Assembly: GCF_013761245.1 (NCBI RefSeq)
Contig: NZ_JACDUT010000005.1
Span: 186,001 to 250,000 of the forward strand
DNA: 64,000 nucleotides
Direction of reading: 5' to 3'
From: Thermaerobacillus caldiproteolyticus
GTDB lineage: Bacteria; Bacillota; Bacilli; Bacillales; Anoxybacillaceae
Part shown: in pieces, positions 53,803 to 62,154 of the stretch
How the letters are laid out: each line of letters begins with the position of its first letter
Numbering within the stretch: the stretch's first letter is position 1
Made by a program: the position numbers and the translations under genes
The notes under the pieces: generated by a model
The model's input: only the letters and a program-made list of their open reading frames with translations
The model's database searches: none
What the model was told of the DNA's origin: nothing

Positions 53803-54438
53803 ATGCTTACATTATATTTTACAAGACATGGGGAAACGGAATGGAATATAGAAAAGCGGATGCAAGGATGGCAAGATTCGCCGTTAACCGAAAAAGGAAA
53901 AAAGGATGCGATTATGCTTGGCAAACGGCTAGAATCTATTGAATTTGCAGGGATTTATACAAGCACAAGCGGGCGTGCTGTGAAAACCGCACAACTCATT
54001 CGGGGAGAACGCCTTATTCCCATTTATCAAGATGAACATTTGCGGGAAATTTATCTTGGTGACTGGGAAGGGAAAACGCATGAGGAAATTATGCAGTTCG
54101 ATCCCATCGCTTTTGATCACTTTTGGAATCAGCCGCATTTATACTCGCCAAAGCGCGGAGAACGTTTTATTGACGTGCAAAACCGAGCGTTTGCAGCGAT
54201 ACAACGAATCATTGAACATCATCAGTCAGGAAACGTCTTGATTGTCACACATGCAGTCGTGCTAAAATCGTTAATTGCCCGTCTGAAAAACTTGCCGCTT
54301 GAACAATTATGGGCACCTCCATTTATACATGGAACAAGTGTAACGATTGTTCAAGTGGATCATGATACGTTTACATTTGTCGTGGAAGGAGATGTGTCTC
54401 ACTTAGAAATGGATATGGGAGTAGTGAAGAAGAAATAG
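53803..54438 (+). CDS. Histidine phosphatase family protein (phosphoglycerate-mutase-like)
   Basis: The 211-aa protein has LYFTRHGETEWN (RHG motif), MQGWQDSPLTEKG, YTSTSGRAVKTAQLI, LREIYLGDWEGKT, and VTHAVVLKSLI, all typical of the PhoE/CobC/GpmB group. The phosphate is transferred to the His in RHG. The substrate is unknown. It lies 27 bases behind the S66 peptidase gene and is probably co-transcribed with it, suggesting a link to peptide or wall recycling that is not proven. Confidence 0.9.
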   Translation: MLTLYFTRHGETEWNIEKRMQGWQDSPLTEKGKKDAIMLGKRLESIEFAGIYTSTSGRAVKTAQLIRGERLIPIYQDEHLREIYLGDWEGKTHEEIMQFDPIAFDHFWNQPHLYSPKRGERFIDVQNRAFAAIQRIIEHHQSGNVLIVTHAVVLKSLIARLKNLPLEQLWAPPFIHGTSVTIVQVDHDTFTFVVEGDVSHLEMDMGVVKKK

Positions 54439-54468
54439 ATTATATATTTATAGCTTGAAAAAAGAGAT

Positions 54469-54506
54469 AAACCGCTCTCCTTTTAGAGAAAAGAGAGCGG
54501 TTTTGC
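54469..54506. terminator. Bidirectional terminator
   Basis: aaaccgctctc (54469-54479) pairs perfectly with gagagcggttt (54493-54503). It lies between the phosphatase gene and the convergent FeoB C-terminal gene and can serve both. Confidence 0.85.
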
Positions 54507-54548
54507 CTCTTGGTTTGAGTTTTTCTCTTGCAGAATGATGGTTTATGT

Positions 54549-55943
54549 TTAGATGAGTCCGAGCCACTGTATAATGTGTGTTGTTAAAAATGTCACCGCA
54601 ATCGCAATTCCGGTCGGGAGAGCAAAAGCGATAAACGTCCATTTTTTGCTCTTCGTTTCTTTGTAAATGTTGATTAATGTCGTGCCGCAAGGATAGTGAA
54701 GCAAGGAGAATAGCATCATATTCAATGCAGTTAGCCATGTCCAGCCATGATCGAGAAAAATTTGTTTCAGATCGTGAAGACTATCCACTTCGGTGAGTGC
54801 CCCTGTGGATAAATACCCCATTAACAAAATCGGCAACACGATTTCATTGGCAGGTAACCCTAAAATAAATGCCATTAAAATATATCCATCGAGCCCAAGC
54901 TGATGTGCAAACGGGTCAAGCGAATGAGCGATATAGGCAAGCACGGTAGTATTGCCGATATGAATGTTCGCTAGTATCCATGTAAGAACACCAGCAGGAG
55001 CAGCAACGGCCACCGCTCGTTTTAATACATAAACGGATTTATCCAATGTCGCACGAACAATTGTATCCCATATTTTTGGGCGCCGATATGGCGGAAGTTC
55101 TAACGTATAGTGAGTCGGTACGCCGCGCAACGCCGTTTTGGATAACACCCATGAAACGGTAAGAGTAACAACGATTCCAAATAACACCATCGCAACGACG
55201 ACACCGGCTGTGACAAATGTTTTCCATCCGCCTGTATAACCGGCTGCCATGAATAAGGAAGCAAGCAAGATAAGCGTCGGCCATCTTCCATTACATGGAA
55301 CGAAGTTATTGGTTAAAATCGCCAACATTCGTTCACGAGGAGATTCGATGATTCGTGTTGACATAATAGCCGCCGCATTACAGCCAAATCCCATCGCCAT
55401 CGTCAACGATTGCTTTCCATGTGCTCCTGATTTTTTAAATAATCGATCCATATTAAAGGCAACACGAGGAAGATATCCATAGTTTTCTAATAAAGCAAAG
55501 ATTGGGAAGAAAATGGCCATCGGCGGCAACATGACGCTGACGACCCAAGCTGTTCCGCGATATAAGCCTAATACTAAAATACCATATAGCCAATCAGGTG
55601 CATGAAGTTTTTCAAACGCGAACGTTAAATATCCTTCGATCCATCCAAAGAAATTCGCTAACATCGAAGAAGGAATATTGGCTCCAGCAATCGTTAAGTA
55701 GATAACAACCGCTAACATAGCAAGCATAATCGGGAATCCCCATAGCTTGGAGGTCACAATGCGATCCAGCCGTTCTGTCTCATATTGCTTGCTTGGTTTT
55801 GTATATGTGACGGTTTCATTGCAAATCTCTTGTGAGGTTCGAAAGATCGCCGAGACAATTTGTTCTCTCGTATCTCCGTTTGATAATGTTTGGGCATATT
55901 TCATCAGATGATCAAACGGATTTGGCGGAACGGTTACTCGCAT
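54549..55943 (-). CDS. feoB: FeoB membrane part (Gate/nucleoside-recognition domains), separate gene
   Basis: The 464-aa protein corresponds to the C-terminal membrane channel of the ferrous iron transporter FeoB. It has many membrane segments and two Gate domains; marker stretches are GCNAAAIMSTRIIESPRERM (Cys of the first Gate), FVPCNGRWPTL and LPANEIVLPILLMGYLS. The G domain is made by a separate upstream gene that overlaps this one by 32 bases. The ATG at 55943 has its own AAGGAGGTGG, so it is translated as a second protein. An in-frame fusion has been split rather than broken by a random shift. Confidence 0.9.
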   Translation of the reverse strand: MRVTVPPNPFDHLMKYAQTLSNGDTREQIVSAIFRTSQEICNETVTYTKPSKQYETERLDRIVTSKLWGFPIMLAMLAVVIYLTIAGANIPSSMLANFFGWIEGYLTFAFEKLHAPDWLYGILVLGLYRGTAWVVSVMLPPMAIFFPIFALLENYGYLPRVAFNMDRLFKKSGAHGKQSLTMAMGFGCNAAAIMSTRIIESPRERMLAILTNNFVPCNGRWPTLILLASLFMAAGYTGGWKTFVTAGVVVAMVLFGIVVTLTVSWVLSKTALRGVPTHYTLELPPYRRPKIWDTIVRATLDKSVYVLKRAVAVAAPAGVLTWILANIHIGNTTVLAYIAHSLDPFAHQLGLDGYILMAFILGLPANEIVLPILLMGYLSTGALTEVDSLHDLKQIFLDHGWTWLTALNMMLFSLLHYPCGTTLINIYKETKSKKWTFIAFALPTGIAIAVTFLTTHIIQWLGLI

Positions 55944-56646
55944 ACCTAGCCACCTCCTTGAATGAATGGTGATTTTCTTGTTTTAAAGCATCAAGAAGGG
56001 ATGTGTCGCCATCTAGCAAACGGAGCGCTATCCATCGAGCAGGATACTTGTCGCCAACGATTTCTTTAACGAGAGGGAGAAGTTTTGCAATTTTTTCTTC
56101 GATCGAGCGACTATATGGAATGACAATTGGTTTTGTTTGGATTGCTCCACGAATCATAAGGTCAATGGTGTCGAGCAACTCGTCGATGCCTTCTTCATTG
56201 CGCGCAGAAATCGGCACAACAGGGACTCCTAATTTTTTCGCTAGTTTAGCAATGTCAATGCGGATGCCCTTCTTTTTTGCTTCGTCCATCAAATTGACAC
56301 ATACAATCACGCGATTGGTCATTTCTAGTACTTGGAGTGCCAAGTTTAAATTGCGCTCAAGCGCCGTTGCATCTAAAACAACAATGGTGACATCAGGCTT
56401 TTCAAAAATAATAAAGTCTCGCGCCACTTCTTCATCAGCCGAATTTGAATATAAGGAATACGTTCCCGGAAGGTCAATGATTTTATATTGTTTATCTTTA
56501 TACGTAAAAAATCCTTCCGCATGAACAACCGTTTTTCCCGGCCAGTTTCCCGTATGTTGTCGCAATCCAGTTAACAAATTGAATAATGTGCTTTTTCCTG
56601 TATTCGGATTTCCTGCAAGCGCAATCGTATATTCATTCGTTGTCAT
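55912..56646 (-). CDS. feoB: FeoB GTPase part, separate gene
   Basis: The 244-aa protein is the cytosolic G domain of FeoB. G1 is GNPNTGKSTLFN, G3 DLPGTY, G4 NLMDEAKK, and SARNEEG corresponds to G5. It is followed by the helical GDI-like region. It drives Fe2+ uptake together with the membrane part encoded downstream. The ATG at 56646 is used because GGGGAGAGG lies upstream. It overlaps the feoA end by 14 bases and the FeoB channel gene by 32. Confidence 0.92.
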   Translation of the reverse strand: MTTNEYTIALAGNPNTGKSTLFNLLTGLRQHTGNWPGKTVVHAEGFFTYKDKQYKIIDLPGTYSLYSNSADEEVARDFIIFEKPDVTIVVLDATALERNLNLALQVLEMTNRVIVCVNLMDEAKKKGIRIDIAKLAKKLGVPVVPISARNEEGIDELLDTIDLMIRGAIQTKPIVIPYSRSIEEKIAKLLPLVKEIVGDKYPARWIALRLLDGDTSLLDALKQENHHSFKEVARYASNRSAKSV

Positions 56647-56890
56647 CGCGTATCCTCTCCCCATAAATATTCGAACTTTCTTCTATTCGTAACGCAATCG
56701 TCGTATTGCTTACTTTATAAGCCGTCGGATCTCCTAACGGGCTTTTTTGCAGTACCGTCACTTCACACCCCGGCACAAATCCTAAATCAAGCAATCTCCG
56801 TTTCATCGTTCCCTCTATATCCAGCTTCTCAATGCGAAAACGTTCTCCCGGTTCTGCCTCCGACAAACGATCAAATTTTGTTGGAGCCAC
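56633..56890 (-). CDS. feoA: Ferrous iron transport protein FeoA
   Basis: The 85-aa SH3-like protein is required for FeoB function in other bacteria. Marker stretches are KRRLLDLGFVPGCEVTVLQKSPLGDPTAYKV and NTTIALRIEESSNIYGERI. The start appears to be GTG behind GGGGGAAAC. It is the first gene of the feoA-feoB operon. No clear Fur box was found upstream, although iron control is expected. Confidence 0.9.
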   Translation of the reverse strand: MAPTKFDRLSEAEPGERFRIEKLDIEGTMKRRLLDLGFVPGCEVTVLQKSPLGDPTAYKVSNTTIALRIEESSNIYGERIRDDNE

Positions 56891-57003
56891 AATAGTTTCC
56901 CCCTTATCAATAATTTGTACAAAGATTATAATTTTTCCCTAGGCCAAATTTTAATTTTATCTTATTCAATGAATGTCATTTTGTCAATTATTTTTTATGA
57001 AGT

Positions 57004-57056
57004 AAAAAACCTCCCTGATTCGCTAGTAAAGAACGTAAACGAAGGGGAGGTTTTTC
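57004..57056 (-). terminator. Terminator after the IclR pseudogene
   Basis: aaacctccc (57007-57015) and gggaggttt (57045-57053) form a stem across a loop of about 29 bases; T-runs lie on both sides. Confidence 0.7.
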
Positions 57057-57067
57057 TCTATATGTAC

Positions 57068-57782
57068 TTACCACTCATAATAACCAAGCAAATTCGAGAT
57101 CTCTTGTCCTGCTCTGCAAACATGTTCAACAAAACGCGGAGTATCATTGGAGAGAATGCGTTGTTTCGGTCCGACAACGCTTACAGCAGCGACCACCTCA
57201 CCCGAGTAATCGCGAATGGGAGCTGCGATGCTGATGACTCCTTCGTGTAATTCGTCAATGCAAACAGCATACCCTTTTTGGCGGATTTCTTCTAGGTTGT
57301 GACGAAATTGGGTAGGGGAGGTGATCGAATTAGGTCCGCAATGCGGGAGGCCCTGCTGGATAATGCCTTCGGACTGAAAGGCAATGATAACTTTTCCAGA
57401 ACTTGTACAAGAGCAAGGATTATTTTTTCCAACGTGTGAAAGTAAGCGTACGGGATGTTTGCATTGCACTTTATGCAAGTAGATGGTGCTCGTTCCTTCT
57501 AAGACGGAAATGTGTGCGGCTTCTCCTAGATGATGGGAGAGCATCTCGGCTAATAATTCCACTTAAAGTTAAAAGTGAAAGCCCCAGCTGATATTCGCGC
57601 GTCTTTTGATTTCTTTCAACACGAATCCTTCTTTTTCTAAAGTTTTCATTAAACGATGAACGGTGCTTTTATTCAAGCCATCTGAATTTGAAGTTTCTGT
57701 AATTCCTAATTCAGGTTTGCTTGTGGAAAGCAGATGAAGAATTCGTAATCCGTTTTTTAGACAGCGCTGCTTCAGTTTTCAT
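57068..57782 (-). pseudogene. IclR-family regulator, frameshifted
   Basis: The C-terminal effector domain is intact as an open frame from GTG at 57562 (LLAEMLSHHLGEAAHISVL, then SGKVIIAFQ and AVCIDELHEGVISIAAPIRD). The N-terminal helix-turn-helix reads in another frame upstream: KNGLRILHLLSTSKPELGITETS and LNKSTVHRLMKTLEKEGF, then the linker is out of frame again near 57555-57605. At least two frameshifts separate the DNA-binding and effector parts, so no full regulator is made. IclR proteins usually control catabolic operons; nothing catabolic lies beside it now. Confidence 0.8.
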
Positions 57783-57849
57783 AACGAATTTCGTTAATTT
57801 AGGAATAGAGTCTCTATTTATTCATTGGATCGGAAATGGAAACAGAATA

Positions 57850-58180
57850 TAGAACCCGATTGTTTTGGTTCAAGATCGGTGCACTAATGGAGGCAATTCT
57901 TTATGGAGCTCCTTGATGCTTAGCGCATATTCCTGCTTTTTCATTTGCTTTCATTTGTCTTGAAATATTTCAGAGGAAGTAATCGTTTTGGAAGTATAGG
58001 GAGCCAGTCCTTTGTGAATCACTTTATCAATGACGTCTTTTGGTTGAAAAGCAAGAATGAATTGATTGCCCAGAACTTGTGCAAAAATCTAGATTATTTT
58101 TCCAGCGTAGAAAAGTAGCCTGACAAGGTGCTCACATTCGATTTTATTGAGATAATTTTGTTGTTTGCACCGCTCGTTTA
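57850..58180 (-). pseudogene. Second, more decayed IclR-type remnant
   Basis: On the minus strand, translated pieces include LYLNKIECEHLVRLLFYAGK, LAFQPKDVIDKVIHKGLAPYTS and ITSSEIFQ. They correspond to the same part of the effector domain as in the neighbour at 57068-57562, with stops between them. This looks like an old tandem paralogue of the neighbour. Confidence 0.6.
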
Positions 58181-58190
58181 ATGGCTGAAT

Positions 58191-58463
58191 TTGCCGACTG
58201 AAACCGCTGTCGGTCTTGTTTTTTCAATGATTCGCAAAGATGGCATTTTGCTGTTTAATGAGGAAAATCAGGTGTTGTTGACGACGATGTCGACATTTCA
58301 GCTATTTCTTGACGTTTATCTCGCTTCCACTTACAGTGAATGCGCGGTTATCTTTTGGACGATTGCGAAGGAATTAGGGATAAGGGAGTCACTGTTATTA
58401 TCAGGAAAGCAAATAATCACATCGTTTACATCTGCACTTCTGCTTTCAATGTTGTTCGGGTGA
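58191..58463 (+). other. Open frame, doubtful, perhaps a membrane-protein remnant
   Basis: A 90-codon frame starts ATG-like at 58191 without a ribosome site. The product has hydrophobic stretches (STFQLFLDVYLASTYSECAVIF and ITSFTSALLLSMLFG) like the end of a permease. I cannot name a family. Its place between two decayed genes suggests another remnant. Confidence 0.3.
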
Positions 58464-58667
58464 TGATCGAAAATACCTACTAGATGATGCTTTGACTTTT
58501 TGAACCAAAAGCCGGAGATGAAACAATGAGTGGAAAAGCAATAAATTGTTTCAAACATAATCCGGAGAACGTCATTGTTCGCAGTGGATCTCATGTTTTT
58601 AAGATTGCCCATCTTTTGGAAGAGGTATAAAGCAGCATGGACTTATGTTTGGCATATATTTGATTAT

Positions 58668-58702
58668 AAAAACTGAGCTGTCTCATAGACAGCTCAAGTT
58701 TT
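58668..58702 (-). terminator. Terminator of ykhA
   Basis: ctgagctgtct (58673-58683) and agacagctcaag (58687-58698) form an 11-bp stem with one mismatch region and T-rich flank on the minus strand. Confidence 0.75.
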
Positions 58703-58707
58703 CTTCT

Positions 58708-59145
58708 CTATTGTCTTTGCTTTTTGATGGATTCAATGAATGCTTTTTCTGTATCATTGACAACGACTTTTGGTACAGGGGTTGGTTTTCGATTTTGATC
58801 AATCGCAACCATTGTTAGAAAGCATGTTGTTGTTAAGTGATGTTCTCCAGTAAATAAGTCTTCTGTTTCTACTTTCACAAATACTTCCATAGATGTCCTT
58901 CCAGTGGAAAAGACAAATGCTTCTAGTTTCAAAATATCTCCTACTTTTGCCGATGAAATAAAGTCTACTTTGTCAATCGATGCGGTAACTACCGCCTTTC
59001 GGGCATGGCGCATTGCAGCGATTGCCGCAATCTCATCAATATAAGCCAAAACGGTGCCGCCGAAAATGGTCCCTAAATGATTCGTGTTGGAAGGAAGGAC
59101 GAGGCGTGTTTGAACTGTTCTGGACTGTTGAATAGGAACCCCCAT
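58708..59145 (-). CDS. ykhA: Acyl-CoA thioesterase (hotdog fold, YkhA)
   Basis: The 145-aa protein is a hotdog-fold acyl-CoA hydrolase: LPSNTNHLGTIFGGTVLAYIDEIAAIAA carries the family Asn/Asp region, and ASIDKVDFISSAKVGD is the second mark. It matches B. subtilis YkhA in length and sequence. It hydrolyses medium- or long-chain acyl-CoA. GGAGGG precedes the ATG at 59145. It is 19 bases behind the metE stop but may have its own promoter. Confidence 0.9.
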   Translation of the reverse strand: MGVPIQQSRTVQTRLVLPSNTNHLGTIFGGTVLAYIDEIAAIAAMRHARKAVVTASIDKVDFISSAKVGDILKLEAFVFSTGRTSMEVFVKVETEDLFTGEHHLTTTCFLTMVAIDQNRKPTPVPKVVVNDTEKAFIESIKKQRQ

Positions 59146-59164
59146 TTCTTTTTCCCTCCATAAT

Positions 59165-61453
59165 TTATTGAGAGACCGTTTTGGTTACGAGTTTTTGGCG
59201 GTATATCTTTGCTGCTTCGACCATTACTTTTAAAGCAGCTATTGCTTCCTCCGCATTTCGCGTTTTTAATCCGCAGTCAGGATTTACCCAGAACTGATGA
59301 TGGTCTAGTACTTGCAATGCCCGTTCTATATTTTCGCCAACTTCTTCGATTGTTGGAATGCGTGGGCTGTGGATGTCATAGACACCTAAACCGATTTCTC
59401 TTTCATACCGATAAATTTCAAAGGAATGAACGAGTTCTCCGTGGCTTCGTGAAGATTCTATTGAGATGACATCCGCGTCAAGAGCGTCAATGGCCTCGAT
59501 GATATCTTCAAACTGAGAATAGCACATATGTGTATGAATTTGTGTTTCGGGCTGAACGGAACAAGTCGCTAAGCGAAATGCCTCAACGGCTGCTTCTAAA
59601 TATCGTGTCCGCTTGGAGCGCTTCAACGGTAACCCTTCGCGTAATGCTGGCTCATCGACTTGAATCATGCCGATTCCGTTCTTTTCTAACGCCAGAACTT
59701 CTTCGCGAATTGCCAGAGCGAGCTGACGAAGAACATGAAATCGATCTATGTCGTTTCGTACGAACGACCAGTTTAAAATCGTCACAGGTCCTGTCAACAT
59801 TCCTTTGACAGGTTTATGAGTTAATGTTTGCGCATACGCTGTTTCATCTACCGTCATTGGCTTGTTAAAAGCGACATCTCCGAAAATAATCGGGGGTCTT
59901 ACACAACGAGAGCCATATGATTGCACCCATCCATTTGTCGTGCAAGCGATCCCGGTTAGCTTTTCGCCAAAAAATTCAACCATATCCGTTCGTTCAAACT
60001 CTCCGTGCACCAACACGTCAATATCTAGTTTCTCTTGAATATGGATCCAATTTTTGATTTCTTTACGGATAAATGATTGGTAGTGTTCTTCTGTCCATTC
60101 GCCTTTTTTCCATTTCAGACGAGCTTGACGAATTTCTTTCGTTTGTGGAAAACTACCGATTGTGGTTGTCGGTAGTACGGGCAAATTCCAGCGCTTCTTG
60201 TGATCATGTTTCCGTTTGGAATAGTCGATTCGTTTTGTCGGATATGTTTCGATATTCGCCAGCGCTTCTTGGACGCTTTGTACATTCCGGGATGAGGACA
60301 TGACAAATGATTGATAATGGCGATCGTAATGTCGAAAATCGTCAATTGTCCGATCTCCTTTTACATATTGAGTAAGTTCGTATACCTCATCCAACTTTTC
60401 ATCAGCAAACGCAAGTGCTTCTTTCAGCAGTGGCGGCAATGATTGTTCATGTTGAACTGTAACAGGAACGTGCAATAAGCTGCATGATGGCTGAATGATT
60501 AGGCGATCTACATCAATATAATGAGCGAGGTGATCGATGAAGTTTGCTTTTGCTTCAAGCGATGACTTCCATACATTTCGTCCATCAATGATTCCGGCAG
60601 CAAGAACTTTATCATCCGGGAACCCCCATTTTCTCATATGTGATACGTTTATGCCTTCGTCATGAACAAAATCTAAACCAATTCCGGCCACAGGCAATGA
60701 TACGATTTCTTTATAATGAGAAATGCTTTCGTAATACGTTTGCAAAATAATGTGAAGAGAAGGAAGTGCCGCATGAAATGCATCGTATACGTCATGAAAG
60801 AAGCGAATGATCGTTTCATCTATATCCTGTACTAAAATCGGTTCGTCAATTTGAACCCATGATACTCCAGCCTCATACAATTCTTTTAACACTTGAATAT
60901 AAATAGGAATTAAAGAAGACAGATGGGTTTTGAAATCGTTATGATCGTATTTTTTTGAAAGTAATAAAAATGTAATTGGACCTAACATAACTGGTTTTGT
61001 ATCGATATTCAGTTCCTGTTTGGCTTCTTCGTAAAGATGCAACAGTCGGTTTTCTACCAAGATAGGAGTTGTGTTTTCAAGTTCAGGAACGATGTAATGA
61101 TAGTTTGTGTTAAACCATTTCGTCATTTCCAATGCGCTTTGGTGTTTAGCTCCTCTGGCCATGGCGAAATATGTTTCCAATGAACCGCGGCTCATATGTT
61201 GGAATCTCGAAGGAATATATCCGAACATAAATGCCATATCAAGCATATGGTCGTACAATGAAAAATCACCAACAGGAATAAGATCAATTCCTTTTTTCAT
61301 CTGTTTTTGTACATGACGAAGCCGAAGCCGCTTCATCGTGTCATACAATTCGGTTTCAGATATGGCTCCATTCCAAAATGATTCTAGTGTTTTTTTCCAT
61401 TCACGGCGTTCACCAATTCGCGGATAACCAAGATTTGAACTAAAAACGGCCAA
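59165..61453 (-). CDS. metE: Cobalamin-independent methionine synthase
   Basis: The 762-aa enzyme transfers a methyl group from 5-methyl-tetrahydrofolate triglutamate to homocysteine. NLGYPRIGERREWKK is at the N-terminus, and the zinc-binding region near the C-terminus is HTHMCYSQF and NPDCGLKTR. The TTG at 61453 is preferred, because GGAGGTG lies just 6 bases upstream and overlaps any earlier start. The leader carries a cobalamin riboswitch and a terminator, so the B12-independent enzyme is switched off when B12 is present. Confidence 0.95.
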   Translation of the reverse strand: MAVFSSNLGYPRIGERREWKKTLESFWNGAISETELYDTMKRLRLRHVQKQMKKGIDLIPVGDFSLYDHMLDMAFMFGYIPSRFQHMSRGSLETYFAMARGAKHQSALEMTKWFNTNYHYIVPELENTTPILVENRLLHLYEEAKQELNIDTKPVMLGPITFLLLSKKYDHNDFKTHLSSLIPIYIQVLKELYEAGVSWVQIDEPILVQDIDETIIRFFHDVYDAFHAALPSLHIILQTYYESISHYKEIVSLPVAGIGLDFVHDEGINVSHMRKWGFPDDKVLAAGIIDGRNVWKSSLEAKANFIDHLAHYIDVDRLIIQPSCSLLHVPVTVQHEQSLPPLLKEALAFADEKLDEVYELTQYVKGDRTIDDFRHYDRHYQSFVMSSSRNVQSVQEALANIETYPTKRIDYSKRKHDHKKRWNLPVLPTTTIGSFPQTKEIRQARLKWKKGEWTEEHYQSFIRKEIKNWIHIQEKLDIDVLVHGEFERTDMVEFFGEKLTGIACTTNGWVQSYGSRCVRPPIIFGDVAFNKPMTVDETAYAQTLTHKPVKGMLTGPVTILNWSFVRNDIDRFHVLRQLALAIREEVLALEKNGIGMIQVDEPALREGLPLKRSKRTRYLEAAVEAFRLATCSVQPETQIHTHMCYSQFEDIIEAIDALDADVISIESSRSHGELVHSFEIYRYEREIGLGVYDIHSPRIPTIEEVGENIERALQVLDHHQFWVNPDCGLKTRNAEEAIAALKVMVEAAKIYRQKLVTKTVSQ

Positions 61454-61476
61454 TATGAGCACCTCCAAGTGAATTT

Positions 61477-61557
61477 ATATCTCAACACAAATAAAAAATC
61501 CCTCTTTTCCGCAGTAAAGTAAGAGGGGTGAGAGATGACTAACTTGTGTTGAGATAT
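61477..61557. repeat. 14-bp inverted repeat enclosing the metE leader terminator
   Basis: atatctcaacacaa (61477-61490) is perfectly complementary to ttgtgttgagatat (61544-61557). In the metE transcript these two arms lie just before and just after the terminator hairpin, and the downstream arm ends 9 bases before the ribosome site. They could form a long stem that holds the terminator or hides the ribosome site. Confidence 0.8.
61490..61528 (-). terminator. Terminator in the metE leader
   Basis: On the minus strand, cccctctt (61528-61521) pairs with aagaggg (61506-61500), followed by attttttatt. It is the expected off-state of the cobalamin riboswitch. Confidence 0.85.
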
Positions 61558-61577
61558 GCAAAGTGCCCCAACATCAT
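61539..61577 (-). CDS. Possible metE leader peptide (12 aa)
   Basis: A short frame begins with tandem ATG at 61577 behind GGGAGGAGTGAGG, a strong ribosome site. It encodes MMLGHFAYLNTS and stops with TAG at 61539-61541. It lies between the riboswitch and the terminator and covers the upstream arm of the 14-bp inverted repeat, so its translation would open that arm. No family is expected for so short a peptide. Confidence 0.45.
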   Translation of the reverse strand: MMLGHFAYLNTS

Positions 61578-61619
61578 GATCCTCACTCCTCCCTATGACG
61601 CGTAGGTCGTAAGTGCATA

Positions 61620-61795
61620 CAACAGGCAGGTCTCCTGACTTAGGATCATCGTTGGCTATCTCCTTCCCATTTCATACAAGAAACAGTGGATGATGATAGA
61701 CAACTCCCCATCACAGTGGCGCGACCGTGTTGGATTTTCACCAAACTTCCCTTTTAAGCGACATAGAAGGGATTCCGACTATGTCACACCTGTTG
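61620..61795 (-). ncRNA. Cobalamin (B12) riboswitch upstream of metE
   Basis: On the minus strand the closing helix is caacagg (61795-61789) with cctgttg (61626-61620). The B12-box sequence tcaggagacctgcc is found at 61638-61625, and the core reads ggtgaaaatccaacacggtc followed by gcgccactgtgatgggg. Order and spacing are those of the AdoCbl riboswitch class. It sits before a terminator and metE and should turn metE off when B12 is abundant. Confidence 0.93.
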
Positions 61796-61800
61796 CGTGA

Positions 61801-62079
61801 ACTTGAACTATATGAAATTGATTTATGAAATTCAGAATAAATGATTTTTTCTGTTTTTTCAACAAAAATTTTGTTTCAGCATTTTTCTTAAGCGGGACAT
61901 TATTTCTAATCAAGGAATCAGCTCATGTTCTTTTCGGAATTGTAAATTGCTCAAGTACAGTAAATTGAATTTATCTTCTACAATCAAATGCATCTATATG
62001 CTGAGTCTAATGTTATTTAAGGATATAAAAAACTTTATTCAACAGGGGAGGGAGAGTTGAATGGATATAAAATTTTTAA
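61801..62079. other. Gene-free stretch between metE leader and iron-binding protein gene
   Basis: AT-rich; the metE promoter should lie near its left end but no clear -35/-10 pair was fixed. Confidence 0.4.
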
Positions 62080-62108
62080 TTGACAAGTTTAATGATAATG
62101 ATTATCAT
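62080..62108 (+). promoter_or_regulatory. Promoter with perfect Fur box
   Basis: TTGACA (62080-62085) and TATCAT (62103-62108) are spaced 17 bases. The Fur box tgataatgattatca (62093-62107) matches the 7-1-7 consensus TGATAATnATTATCA at all 14 positions and overlaps the -10. The gene that follows should be repressed by iron. Confidence 0.9.
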
Positions 62109-62154
62109 TATTTATGGTTTTGATAATTAATTTCATTTATAAAGGGGGGATAAT

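Noticed and set aside
56891..57000. Fur box upstream of feoA
   Set aside because: The best site (around tgacattcattgaat on the minus strand) has too many mismatches to the 7-1-7 consensus.
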